Assembly (NCBI GenBank): GCA_963734595.1
Contig: CAVTHV010000014.1
Span: 248,001 to 312,000, forward strand
Source of the DNA: CAKKQX01 sp963734595
GTDB lineage: Bacteria > Pseudomonadota > Gammaproteobacteria > Burkholderiales > SG8-41
Length of the DNA stretch: 64,000 nucleotides
Reading direction: 5' to 3'
Positions 47,239 through 56,054 of the stretch are shown in pieces (within the stretch, counting starts at the first letter, position 1; each line of letters starts with the position of its first letter). The notes under the pieces are model-generated. The model was not told where the DNA came from. It made no database searches and was given only the letters and a program-made list of their open reading frames with translations. The translations under genes were made by a program, and so were the position numbers.

Positions 47239-48962
47239 ATGTTTGCGAGCACGAAGACCGAAGTAACCCTCGAGTCCGGCCAGGCGATGGTCATCGAGAA
47301 GGACGTTGCGATCCCGATGCGGGACGGCGCGATCCTCTATGCGGACATCTATCCGCCCGAAAGGGGGAGGCAAGGTTCCGGCGATTCTCAACATCAGCTC
47401 CTATCAGAAGGACAAGGTGTGGGTGCCGCCCGCCGACCTCGAGGAAAAAGCCAATCCGTACATGAGCTGGGAGACCGTGAATCCGCTGTGGTGGGTGCCG
47501 CGCGGTTACGCGTGCGTGCGGGTGGATACGCGGGGCTCCGGCAAGTCGCCCGGCCAGTCCGACCCGGGCGGCTGGCAGGAGACGCTCGATTTCTATGACG
47601 CGATCGAATGGTCGGCGAAACAGAAATGGTGCACCGGCAAGATCGGCACGTCGGGAATTTCCTATCACGCGACGACGCAGTGGCGGGTGGCGGGATTGCA
47701 GCCGCCCTCGCTCAAGGCGATCATCCCGTGGGAGGGCTACGGCGATGCGTACCGCGACGCGGTCTACCACGGCGGCATTTTCCAGCTCTACTATCTCGCG
47801 ACGTGGTACGCGACGCAGATGGCGCACCACCTGCTCGGCGATCCGCAGGAGTACAACCCCGACGCCTTCCACAACGAGCGGCTGTGGAACTACATGCGGC
47901 ACAGTCTCGACTCTCGGTTACTGGGACAACCGCAGCGCGCAGTGGGACAAGATCAAGGTGCCGGTGTTCAGCGCCGGCAACTGGAGCGGGCACAATCTGC
48001 ACCTGCGCGGCAACGTCGAAGGCTTCATGCGTGCCGCATCGAAGCACAAGAAACTGCGCATCCACACCGGCACGCATTACCACGCGTTCTACACCGAGGA
48101 AGGGCGCAGGGACCAGTTGCGGTGGTTCGATTACTGGCTGAAAGGCATCGACACCGGGATCATGGACGAGCCGCCGGTGAAGCTCATGATCCGCACCGGC
48201 GGCGGCACCATGAACGACTACAAGTTCCGCTTCGAAAACGAGTGGCCGCTCAAGCGCACGCAATGGACGAAATTCTATCTGCGCGCCGAGCGCAAGGCGC
48301 CGTCGGCCGACCCGATGGGCGTCGAGGGCGGGCTGCTGAACGCGGCGCCGAAGAAAGAGGAGAAGATTTCCTACTCGGCCACCGGCACCTCGCATGCCGG
48401 CGTGGCCTCGGCCTCTTCGACGATGCTGCAGGCGGGCAGCATGCACCGCACCGGCATCGCGTTCGAAACCGAACCGATGAAACAGGACACCGAAGTGACC
48501 GGCCCGATCAAGCTCGTGCTGTGGGTCTCGAGCACGCAGAAGGACATGGACATCTTCGCCACCATCCGCAACATCGGACGCGACGGCAAGGACGTCTGGG
48601 AAGTCGGGCAGCAGGGACAGCCGATCCCGGTGGCGAAAGGGTGGCTGCGCGCATCGCACCGCAAGCTCGATCCGAAACGCTCGCTGCCGTACCGGCCGTA
48701 TCACGCGCACGACGAGCGGTGGTGGCTGAAGCCCGGCGAGCCGGTCGAATGCGAGATCGAGATCTGGCCCGCCTGCATGGTGTTCAGGAAAGGCCACCGC
48801 ATCCGGCTCGACATCCAGCCGCGCGACGGCATCGGTTCGGCGCCGTACCTGCACTATCCGGCCGCCTACAATACCGGCGGCGTGAATACCGTGCATACGG
48901 GCGGGAAGATGGCGTCGTACCTGATGTTGCCGATTATTCCGCCGAAAAGCCGTAAATCGTAA
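47239..48962 (+). CDS. CocE/NonD-family acyl hydrolase (X-Pro dipeptidyl-peptidase S15 fold, frameshifted)
   Basis: About 573 residues. VAIPMRDGAILYADIYPPE opens the S15 core. WWVPRGYACVRVDTRGSGKSPG follows, then the nucleophile in KIGTSGISYHATTQWRVAG, and SAGNWSGHNLHLRG. The C-terminal jelly-roll domain (TEVTGPIKLVLWVSSTQKDMDIFATI, ending FRKGHRIRLDIQPRD) is complete. Breaks lie near 47375 and 47915. The family includes cocaine esterase and glutaryl acylases, so an ester or amide of a small acid is a likely substrate. The stop is inside a CGTAAAT tandem array. Confidence 0.88.
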
Positions 48963-48990
48963 ATCGTAAATCGTGAATCGTGAAATCGTA
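48951..48990 (+). repeat. CGTAAAT tandem array (element J)
   Basis: Five 7- to 8-base units, CGTAAAT x3 then CGTGAAT and CGTGAAAT. The array contains the stop of the CocE-like gene and ends 10 bases before the next start codon. Confidence 0.75.
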
Positions 48991-48999
48991 GAAAGAAGC

Positions 49000-50140
49000 A
49001 TGGCTGATACCTCATCTCCCGCCCGCCGGCTCTCGGCGAAACAACTGGAAGCGTTCATTGCCCGCGCCATGGAAGCGGTCGATGTGCCGGCCGCCGACGC
49101 GAAAATCATCGGCGAAATGATGACGCGCGCCGACGTGCAGGGCTCCGAAGGCCACGGCATTTTCCGGCTGCCGCAGTACATCCGCCGCATCAAGGGCGGG
49201 GCCGTCAACGTCAAGCCGAAGATCAAGGTAGCGCGCGAAGCCGCGGGCATGGCGCTCGTCGACGGCGACAACGGCATGGGGCATCTGGTGATGCGTTTTG
49301 CCACCGAGAAGGCGATCGAGAAGGCGAAGACCGCCGGCGTGGCGTGGGTCGGCGTCAAGTGGAGCAATCACGCGGGGCCGGCGTCGCTTTACGCCGAGCA
49401 TGCCGCTGGCGCACGGCATGGTCGGGCTGTATCTCGCGGTGGGCAATGCCAACCACCTGCCGCCGTGGGGCGGCATCGACATGCTGCTGTCGACCAATCC
49501 GATCGCGGTGGCGATCCCGGCCGGCGAAGAGCAGTCCCTCGTGCTCGACATGGCGACCACGGTCGCCGCGTACGGCAAGGTCAAGACCAAGGCGCAGCGC
49601 GGCGAGATGATGCCCGAAGGCTGGATGATGGATCGCGAGGGCAGGCCGCTCACCGATCCCAAGCGTTCGAACGAAGGCTTCCTGCTGCCGATCGGCGGTT
49701 ACAAGGGCTACGGTCTCGCGCTGATCTTCGGCCTGCTGGCCGGCACATTGAACGGCGCGGCGATGGGCAAGGACGTCGTGGATTTCAACGCCGACGACAC
49801 GACGCCGACCAATACCGGCCACGCGATCGTCGCGATCAACGTCGAAGCGTTCCAGCCGCTCGCGGAATTCAGGACGGCGGTCGATGTGCTGGTCCGCGAC
49901 ATCCGCAATTCGAGGAAGCTGCCGGGCGTGGACCGCATCCACATTCCCGGCGAGGGCTCGCATGCCGCGCGCGCGGACCGGCTGAAGAACGGCGTGCCGA
50001 TGCCGGCGGCGCTGCTCGCGGCGCTTAATCAACTCGCAGGTGAACTCAAGCATCGCAAAAACTATGAGCCGCCAAGGCCGCCAAGCACGCCAAGAAAATC
50101 AAATGAAACGGCCGATGGATTCTTTCTAATACCCGCTTGA
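49000..50140 (+). CDS. Ldh2/YlbC-family malate/lactate-type dehydrogenase (frameshifted)
   Basis: NAD(P)-dependent 2-hydroxyacid or imine reductase of the unusual Ldh2 fold, about 355 residues of true family length. RLSAKQLEAFIARAMEAVDVPAADAKIIGEMMTRADVQGSEGHG is the opening. SNHAGPASLYAEHA carries the active-site His. LSTNPIAVAIPAGEEQSLVLDMATTVAAYGKV and GGYKGYGLALIFGLLAGTLNGA are typical. One break lies near 49405. The final residues (PPRPPSTPRKSNETADGFFLIPA) come from an intergenic repeat arm. Confidence 0.88.
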
Positions 50141-50310
50141 CGGCACGCAGATGAGCAGCGACAGGAATCAACGAGAAAATATTAATAAAAACAACGGCGA
50201 TGGCCATCTTCCGGCCGCGAGCCCGGATAGGCCTAAGTGTTCTTAGGGACATCTGATCTAATTTTCTGTTCTCGCTTTTCTTGGCGTGCTTGGCGGCCTT
50301 GGCGGCAAAT
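50064..50310. repeat. Inverted pair of CGCCAAG arrays (element C)
   Basis: The left arm (50064-50099) has GCCGCCAAGGCCGCCAAGC then ACGCCAAGAAAAT. The right arm (50276-50310) has TTTTCTTGGCGTGCTTGGC then GGCCTTGGCGGCAAAT. The interior holds the end of the dehydrogenase frame and no other gene. Confidence 0.85.
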
Positions 50311-50323
50311 TGTTTTTGAAGTT

Positions 50324-51304
50324 CTAGGCCGCAGGCTCATCGATCACCGCGTTCTTGAGCACGCCGATCCCCTCGATCTCCGCCTCGATCACGTCTCCCG
50401 CTTTCAGCAGCCAATCCGGATTGGAGAGTCCGCCGCCGCCGGGCGAACCGGTGGAAATGATGTCGCCCGGATTCAGCGTGATCTGCGACATGTAGGCGAT
50501 CAGCTTGGGGATCGACCAGATCATGTCTTTGGTGTTGCCATCCTGGCGCAATTCGCCGTTGACGCGCGTGGTGATGCGCAGGTGCATGGGATCGGGGATC
50601 GAGTCGCGCGTCGCCACCCACGGCCCCATCGGGGCGAAGGTGTCGTAGGTCTTGCCGAGAAACAGGTGTCCGCCTTCGCGCTCGAGCTTGCCGACGTCGC
50701 GCGCGGTGATGTCGTTGACGATGGTGTAGCCGGCGACCACGTCGTAGGCGTCTTCCTCGCGCACGTGCTTGCATTTCTTGCCGATCACCACCGCGAGCTC
50801 GGTTTCGTGGTCGAGCTCCTTGCAGACGGGCGGTTTGAGGATGTCGCGGCCCGGACCAACGACGGACGAGGTGGTCTTGATGAATCCGGCCGGCACCGAC
50901 CCGCCCTGCTTGCCGGGGTTCTTGGTGTAGCCGGGATAGTTGCGGCCGATCGCGATCAGCTTGGACGGCCGCAGCGGCGCATAGAGCCGGCATTCGTCGA
51001 GCGGAATGAACATTTCCTCGCCCGCGAGTCCCGCGGCGTCGGGCGTGGTCTCCACGAGGCGGTCGAGGTAGGGATAGGCATCGCCCAGCGCGAGCCACGC
51101 CGGTTCGCCCACGTACAGAAACTGCGCGAGATAGCCCGGCATGTAAATCGCCGCCAGCTCCCGCCCCTTGTGATTCAGCGTTTCCTCGACCAGATACATG
51201 GCATAACCCGCGCGCAGATCGGCGACGAGATCCTTCCCGACCAGCACGCCGAGGCGCGCGAGCGCAGTCGGCTCGTGTTTGCGGCTGTAGCGCATTAATT
51301 TCAT
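50324..51304 (-). CDS. Fumarylacetoacetate hydrolase family protein
   Basis: 326 residues, intact. The C-terminal FAH fold has the metal site in ELDHETELAVVIGKKCKHV and GYTIVNDITARD, with FLGKTYDTFAPMGPW and GDIISTGSPGGGG following. It has the extended N-terminal domain (residues 1-100). Members hydrolyse or isomerise 2-oxo-3-ene-diacids from aromatic meta-cleavage, or act as oxaloacetate decarboxylases. AAAGGGGAC precedes the ATG at 51304. It is convergent with the dehydrogenase gene and closes the catabolic cluster. Confidence 0.9.
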   Translation of the reverse strand: MKLMRYSRKHEPTALARLGVLVGKDLVADLRAGYAMYLVEETLNHKGRELAAIYMPGYLAQFLYVGEPAWLALGDAYPYLDRLVETTPDAAGLAGEEMFIPLDECRLYAPLRPSKLIAIGRNYPGYTKNPGKQGGSVPAGFIKTTSSVVGPGRDILKPPVCKELDHETELAVVIGKKCKHVREEDAYDVVAGYTIVNDITARDVGKLEREGGHLFLGKTYDTFAPMGPWVATRDSIPDPMHLRITTRVNGELRQDGNTKDMIWSIPKLIAYMSQITLNPGDIISTGSPGGGGLSNPDWLLKAGDVIEAEIEGIGVLKNAVIDEPAA

Positions 51305-51371
51305 GCTGTCCCCTTTTGTGCAGCTGGCGAATCGACGGCACTTACGTTTAAAGAACAGATTATGCCGCGGT

Positions 51372-51389
51372 TGTCGGGAAGCTGTGACA
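51372..51389 (+). promoter_or_regulatory. GlrR-type activator site 1 upstream of mlaC
   Basis: TGTCGGGAAGCTGTGACA is a perfect match to TGTC-N10-GACA, the binding pattern known for enterobacterial GlrR (QseF). It is 134 bases upstream of the -24 element at 51523. Confidence 0.7.
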
Positions 51390-51437
51390 GCCGAAGCATT
51401 TGAAACGCAAACAAATCGACCATCGACGCACCGCGAG

Positions 51438-51455
51438 TGTCGTGATCGGGCGACA
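51438..51455 (+). promoter_or_regulatory. GlrR-type activator site 2 upstream of mlaC
   Basis: TGTCGTGATCGGGCGACA is a second perfect TGTC-N10-GACA, centred 66 bases from site 1 and about 77 bases upstream of the sigma-54 -24 element. The spacing suits an enhancer-bound hexameric activator. Confidence 0.7.
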
Positions 51456-51521
51456 GTTTCCGCTGTGGAAAAGATTCGCATCCGCATCCCAACCCGCTGA
51501 TTTTTCTCCATAAGTTTCGGC

Positions 51522-51537
51522 TGGCACAATGATTGCA
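51522..51537 (+). promoter_or_regulatory. Sigma-54 promoter of mlaC
   Basis: TGGCACAATGATTGCA matches the -24/-12 consensus TGGCAC-N5-TTGCW at every position. Transcription should start near 51548, giving a leader of about 167 bases before mlaC with a small GTTAC/GTAAC inverted repeat. Confidence 0.85.
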
Positions 51538-51714
51538 CCCCTATGGCCGGATAATGGATGAACCGGAAGCGGAACGATGCTCATGAAAACGATTACTAAA
51601 GCCTCAGCAGTTGTTACTATCATGGTAACGACGGCCGATTGTAAAAAGCGGGCGGGAAGCGCGGCAGCCAGGTCGGCTGTAATTGATAATATTGTCAGCA
51701 CAAGGGGTCAGTTC

Positions 51715-52317
51715 ATGAAGATGTTTGCGCGCACTTTGGGTTTTCTTGCGTTGTTCGTGGCGTTCGCCGTTCAGGCGGCGGAGACATTGCCCGACGCGCT
51801 GGTGAAATCGACGGTCGACGAAGTGCTGTCGGTGATCAAGCAGAACAAGGACAAGAACACTTTGCACGATCTGGCGGAAAAGAAGGTATTGCCGAATTTC
51901 GATTTTCAGAGGATGACGCAGCTCGCAGTGGGCCGCGCGTGGCGCGAGGCCAATCCGGCGCAGAAGAAAGCCCTCGAGAACGCATTCCGCTCGCTGCTGG
52001 TGAGCACCTATACCACTGCATTGAGCCAGGCTTCCAACGCCAATCAGACCGTGGAAGTGAAACCGGCGCCGGTCAAGCCGGGGGATGACGACGTCACCGT
52101 GAAGACGCTGGTCAAGGAACCGGGGCGGCAGCCGATTCCCATCGATTACCGCATGGAGAAGACGCCGTCCGGCTGGAAAGTCTATGACGTGGTGGTGGAG
52201 AACCTGAGCCTGGTGACCAATTACCGCGGTTCGTTCAACACCGAAATCAGCCGCTCGGGCATCGATGGGCTGATCAAGACGCTCGAAGCCAAGAACAAGA
52301 AGCTGGCCGAGGGTTGA
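51715..52317 (+). CDS. mlaC: MlaC/Ttg2D-family phospholipid-binding protein
   Basis: Periplasmic carrier that moves phospholipids between the outer-membrane MlaA complex and the inner-membrane MlaFEDB ABC transporter. 200 residues, intact. It has signal peptide MKMFARTLGFLALFVAFAVQA, then the Ttg2 fold: ALVKSTVDEVLSVIKQN, VLPNFDFQRMTQLAVGRAWREANPAQ and WKVYDVVVENLSLVTNYRGSF. It stands alone without mlaFEDB, upstream of the glrK operon. The ATG at 51715 (GGGG at -12) was chosen because it begins the signal; an upstream ATG at 51577 adds 46 unrelated residues. Confidence 0.9.
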   Translation: MKMFARTLGFLALFVAFAVQAAETLPDALVKSTVDEVLSVIKQNKDKNTLHDLAEKKVLPNFDFQRMTQLAVGRAWREANPAQKKALENAFRSLLVSTYTTALSQASNANQTVEVKPAPVKPGDDDVTVKTLVKEPGRQPIPIDYRMEKTPSGWKVYDVVVENLSLVTNYRGSFNTEISRSGIDGLIKTLEAKNKKLAEG

Positions 52318-52447
52318 TCTGAAGCAGCGACATTTCTCTTTCCCGGAAACGGCGGCGGCCCCGGTCTGCCGCGCTGTCCCGGATTCTTAGCCGGCCCGGC
52401 GGTGCGGGCATCGAAGGCGCCGCTTGCTGGCGGCGCGCCGTCCGGAG

Positions 52448-52463
52448 TGTGACTTTTGTCACG
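52448..52463 (+). promoter_or_regulatory. CRP/FNR-like palindrome upstream of glrK
   Basis: TGTGACTTTTGTCACG fits TGTGA-N6-TCACA with one mismatch and is a perfect GTGAC-TTTT-GTCAC inverted repeat, 54 bases ahead of the kinase start. Confidence 0.4.
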
Positions 52464-52469
52464 GCCGGC

Positions 52470-52485
52470 TGGCGGCACGGTTGCC
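52470..52485 (+). promoter_or_regulatory. Possible sigma-54 promoter of glrK
   Basis: TGGCGGCACGGTTGCC has GG and GC ten bases apart as required, but TGGCGG deviates from TGGCAC. It would start transcription about 20 bases before the kinase ATG. Confidence 0.3.
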
Positions 52486-52516
52486 GCCGCCATCTCACCA
52501 ACGTTACTCTTTCCAC

Positions 52517-53962
52517 ATGATGCGGTTCTATTATCCCCGATCGTTTCTCAAACTGCTGCTGGTCGGGTTCGCGCTGGTGGCGCTGCCGCTGATTTTTGCG
52601 CTGATCAATAACGCCATTTCGATCGACCGCCTGGTCAACCGCAGCCAGCGGGCCGTCTACCAGGCGGCGCAGGCGACGCAAAGCAGCCGCCAGCTTGCCG
52701 AGCTGCTCACGGCGATGGAACGCAGCGCGCGTCAGATGGTGATCCTGGGCGACCGTTCGCTGCTCGAGACCTACGCAATCATTCGCAAGCAGTTTCTCGA
52801 CACGGCGGCGCAGTTTTCGTCGCTGCCGTTCGACCAGGAACAGACGAGTGCGCTCGCGGAAATCGTGCGCGGCGAGGAGGCTATCTTTGCCGTGCTTTCG
52901 GATGCCGCGGCCAAGGCGCCGCAACTGAAAAAAGCCGTCACCGGCTTCATCGGGCTTTCGGACCGCGCGCAGGTCATCACGGCGCGCAGCAACGAACTGA
53001 TCGACCGTGAAGCCGAGTCCATGCGCGCAACCGCCGCGCGGGCACAGCGCATCACTCTCTGGCAGCTGCTCGCGTTGATCCCGGCGGTGATCTTTCTGGT
53101 GGCCGGGTTTACCATCCTGATCGCGCGGCCGATCCGGCAGATCGACTCGGCAATCCGGCGCCTGGGCGGCGGCGAATTCAACACCGCGGTGGAGGTGAGC
53201 GGACCGGAGGATCTGCAGTACCTGGGCGAACGCCTGGAGTGGATGCGCCGCAGGCTGCTCGATCTCGAGCAGCAGAAGAACCGCTTTCTGCGGCAGGTTT
53301 CCCACGAACTGAAGACGCCGCTCACCGCATTGCGCGAGGGCGCGGAGCTGTTGTCTGACGAAGTGGTCGGCAAGCTCGGTCCCGAACAGCGCGAAATAGC
53401 GGAAATCCTGCGCCATAACAGTATAGAATTGCAGAGGCAGATAGAGGACCTGCTCAGTTATGGCGCGATCCAGTTCCACAAGGTTGCGCTGGAGCTGAAT
53501 CCGCTGAACATCAGGCACGTGATCGACCGCGTCGCCGACGATCAGAAACTCGCAATCAGAGCCAGGAACCTCAAGCTCGAAGTCGAGGCGGACGATGTGA
53601 CGCTCGCCGCGGATTTCGAGAAGCTGAGGGCCATTCTCGATAATCTCATGTCCAACGCGATCAAATTCTCACCCGCGAACGGGGCCATTGCAGTCGCGGC
53701 GCGCAGCGAAGGGGCGCAACTCGTGCTCGACGTGAGCGACGAAGGTCCGGGTATTGCGCCCGCGGACCGCGTTCGCGTTTTCGACCCGTTTTACCAGGGA
53801 CGGGCCAATGCCGCGGGGCTGGTCAAGGGCACCGGCATCGGCTTGTCGGTAGTCAAAGAGTATGTCGCCGCGCACGGTGGCAGCGTGGAGGTTGTCGATG
53901 AAACGCCGGGTGCGCGCTTCCGGGTCAGGCTGCCGCTCGCCCAGGCGGAGGCGGCGGCATGA
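52517..53962 (+). CDS. glrK: Sensor histidine kinase GlrK (QseE)-like
   Basis: 481 residues, intact. Membrane helices near residues 13-33 and 182-205 enclose a helical periplasmic sensor (AMERSARQMVILGDRSLLETYAII). The HAMP linker reads ARPIRQIDSAIRRLGGGEF. The DHp motif RQVSHELKTPLTALREGAELL has the phospho-His near residue 262. N-box NLMSNAIKFSP, G1 DVSDEGPGIAP and G2 GTGIGLSVVKEYV complete the ATPase. The following lipoprotein and sigma-54 regulator match the enterobacterial glrK-qseG-glrR operon, which fixes the assignment. The stop overlaps the next gene as ATGA. Confidence 0.9.
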   Translation: MMRFYYPRSFLKLLLVGFALVALPLIFALINNAISIDRLVNRSQRAVYQAAQATQSSRQLAELLTAMERSARQMVILGDRSLLETYAIIRKQFLDTAAQFSSLPFDQEQTSALAEIVRGEEAIFAVLSDAAAKAPQLKKAVTGFIGLSDRAQVITARSNELIDREAESMRATAARAQRITLWQLLALIPAVIFLVAGFTILIARPIRQIDSAIRRLGGGEFNTAVEVSGPEDLQYLGERLEWMRRRLLDLEQQKNRFLRQVSHELKTPLTALREGAELLSDEVVGKLGPEQREIAEILRHNSIELQRQIEDLLSYGAIQFHKVALELNPLNIRHVIDRVADDQKLAIRARNLKLEVEADDVTLAADFEKLRAILDNLMSNAIKFSPANGAIAVAARSEGAQLVLDVSDEGPGIAPADRVRVFDPFYQGRANAAGLVKGTGIGLSVVKEYVAAHGGSVEVVDETPGARFRVRLPLAQAEAAA

Positions 53963-54456
53963 GCCGCGCGGCGCTGCTCGCGCTGACCATGCTTGCGCTT
54001 GCCGGCTGCGGGGTGCTGCGCGACATCGAGACTGCCGGCACCGAGCCCTGGGTCAAACCCGCCGCGCCGCGGCCGGCCTCCGATGTCGAGAGCCTGTTGC
54101 TGTATTTCCAGTACATCAAGGGACTGCCGGTCGCCGAGCTCGGCAAAGAGCATGACAATGTGCGCCAGGCGTACGCCAGGGCGCGTTCGGAATTCAACCG
54201 CGTGCGTCTGGCAATGGTGCTGTCCCAGCCCAATACGCCATTCAACGACGGGCCCCGCGCGCTGGAACTGCTCGAGCCGGTCGCGAAGAACCAGCGGGCG
54301 CCGCTGCATGGACTGGCGTTTTTGCTTTCGGCGCACATCCAGGAACAGAAAAGGCTCGACGGCAACGTGCAGGACCTGCAGCACAAGCTGGATGCGCTCA
54401 AGTCGCTGGAGCGCAGCCTGAGCGAGCGCGATCAGAGCAATGTGAGGAAACGATGA
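53959..54456 (+). CDS. QseG-like outer-membrane lipoprotein
   Basis: 165 residues with a lipoprotein signal (MSRAALLALTMLALAGC) and a helical body (DVESLLLYFQYIKGLPVAELGKEHDNVRQAYARARSEFNRVRLAMVLSQP) ending in a coiled coil (NVQDLQHKLDALKSLERSLSERD). This agrees with QseG, the lipoprotein that activates GlrK in enterobacteria. It overlaps both neighbours by ATGA, so the three proteins are translationally coupled. Confidence 0.8.
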   Translation: MSRAALLALTMLALAGCGVLRDIETAGTEPWVKPAAPRPASDVESLLLYFQYIKGLPVAELGKEHDNVRQAYARARSEFNRVRLAMVLSQPNTPFNDGPRALELLEPVAKNQRAPLHGLAFLLSAHIQEQKRLDGNVQDLQHKLDALKSLERSLSERDQSNVRKR

Positions 54457-55830
54457 CGGAACCCATGACCACTACCCGCAAGAATATTCTCGTCGTCGAT
54501 GACGACCCCGATTTGCTGCGCCTGATGGAGATCCGGCTCACCGCCGCCGGCTACGCCGTCACCGTTGCGGCGAGCGCCGAACAGGCGCTGGCAAGCCTGA
54601 GCGTCGTGCGCCCCGGGCTCGTCGTCACCGATCTCAGGATGAGCGGGATGGACGGCATGGCGCTGTTCGAATCGATCTGCTCGGCCAACCCGGCGTTGCC
54701 GGTGATCATTCTCACCGCGCACGGGACGATTCCCGATGCCGTCTCGGCCGTGAAGCGCGGCGTGTTCGGCTATCTCACCAAGCCGTTCGATGCCAAAGTC
54801 CTGCTCGCCGAGATCGAGCGGGCGCTTGCCTTGACCGGCGGTTCGGCGCCGGCCGCTGACGGCGCCGGCGACCAGGACTGGCGCAGGCAGATCATCACCC
54901 GCAATCCGGTGATGGACAACATGCTGGCCAAGGCGCGCCTCGTCGCCGACAGCGACGCGAGCGTGTTCATTTACGGCGAATCGGGCACCGGCAAAGAGCT
55001 GCTGGCACGGGCCATACACGACGCCAGCCCGCGGCGGGGCCATCCGTTCGTTGCGATCAATTGCGGGGCGATTCCGGAGCCGTTGCTGGAGTCCGAGTTG
55101 TTCGGCCACGTCAAAGGCGCGTTCACCGGCGCGACCCGCGATCACAAGGGCCTGTTTCAGGCGGCAGACAAGGGCACGCTTTTCCTCGATGAAATCGGCG
55201 ATATGCCGGTCGCGCTGCAGGTCAAGCTGCTGCGCGTGCTGCAGGAACGGCAGGTCCGGCCGGTCGGATCGACGCAAAGTTTCGATATCGATGTGCGCGT
55301 GATTTCCGCGACCCATCGCAACATCGAGGCCGGGATGGCGGCGGGCAGTTTCCGCGAGGATCTGTTCTACCGGCTGAACGTGGTGGCCCTCACGCTGCCG
55401 CCGCTCGGCCGAGCGGCGCGAGGACATTCCGCTGCTCGCCAACCATTTTCTTTCCGTGCTTGCCGGAAAATACAAGAAAGCCATCAACGGTTTCGCGCCC
55501 GAGGCGCTGGAACTGCTGGTCGGCGCCGCCTGGCCGGGCAACGTGCGCCAGCTCTACAACGTCGTCGAGCAATCGGTCGCGCTGTGCACGACGCACCTGA
55601 TCCCGTCCTCGCTGGTGCAGCAGGCGATCCAGCACCAGCAAAGCGAATTCGCCTCGTTCGAGGAGGCGCGCAGAAATTTCGAGCGCGACTACCTGGCGCA
55701 ACTGCTCAAGATCGCCGAGGGCAACGTGACGCGGGCGGCGCGGCTCGCCAAGCGCAACCGCACCGAATTCTACAAATTGCTTGCCCGCCATCAACTCGAT
55801 CCCAGGCTGTTCAAAGCGCAGCGCCTCTGA
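54453..55830 (+). CDS. glrR: Sigma-54 dependent response regulator GlrR (QseF) (frameshifted)
   Basis: Receiver domain with VVDDDPDLLRLM and phospho-Asp 60 (VVTDLRMSGMDG). The AAA+ domain has Walker A GESGTGKE, the sigma-54 contact loop GAFTGA, LFLDEIGDM and the arginine-finger region REDLFYRLNVV. The C-terminal Fis-type helix-turn-helix reads LLKIAEGNVTRAARLAKRNRTEFYKLLARH; the KRNRTEFYKLL recognition helix is characteristic of GlrR. One extra base near 55410 breaks it. The gene immediately downstream carries a sigma-54 promoter with candidate GlrR sites. Confidence 0.93.
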
Positions 55831-55840
55831 ACGCCCGACC

Positions 55841-55858
55841 TGTCGCCATCCCGCGACA
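55841..55858 (+). promoter_or_regulatory. GlrR-type activator site 1 upstream of the glycine-zipper gene
   Basis: TGTCGCCATCCCGCGACA, a perfect TGTC-N10-GACA, 11 bases after the glrR stop. Because its arms CTGTCGC/GCGACAG also form a hairpin, a weak terminator role is an alternative reading. Confidence 0.65.
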
Positions 55859-55905
55859 GCAAAATCCTCTCCGAATCAGTCCCCTGGTGTAACTGCCGGC
55901 CGCGT

Positions 55906-55923
55906 TGTTGCCGGCTGGCGACA
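55906..55923 (+). promoter_or_regulatory. GlrR-type activator site 2 upstream of the glycine-zipper gene
   Basis: TGTTGCCGGCTGGCGACA matches TGTC-N10-GACA with one mismatch and shares TGTYGCC...SGCGACA with site 1. The centres are 65 bases apart, nearly the same as at mlaC. A further half-site, TGTC-N10-CGCA, begins at 55930. Confidence 0.55.
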
Positions 55924-55976
55924 CGGCGCTGTCCGCTGGGTTTCGCACCCCGTTGTTTTTAATGAATAAATAATCC

Positions 55977-55992
55977 TGGTACGGTCGTTGCT
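55977..55992 (+). promoter_or_regulatory. Sigma-54 promoter of the glycine-zipper gene
   Basis: TGGTACGGTCGTTGCT has GG and GC ten bases apart and fits TGGYACG-N4-TTGCW. Transcription is predicted to start near 56003, so the mRNA would begin just before the perfect hairpin GTTCACGG-ATTG-CCGTGAAC at 56008-56027. Confidence 0.8.
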
Positions 55993-56054
55993 CTTCACTG
56001 TAAGGGCGTTCACGGATTGCCGTGAACAGCATTGCGAATGAAAGAAGCAAAGTC

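Noticed and set aside
51577..51714. N-terminal extension of MlaC from the ATG at 51577
   Set aside because: It would bury the signal peptide behind 46 residues; the region is better read as the leader of the sigma-54 transcript.
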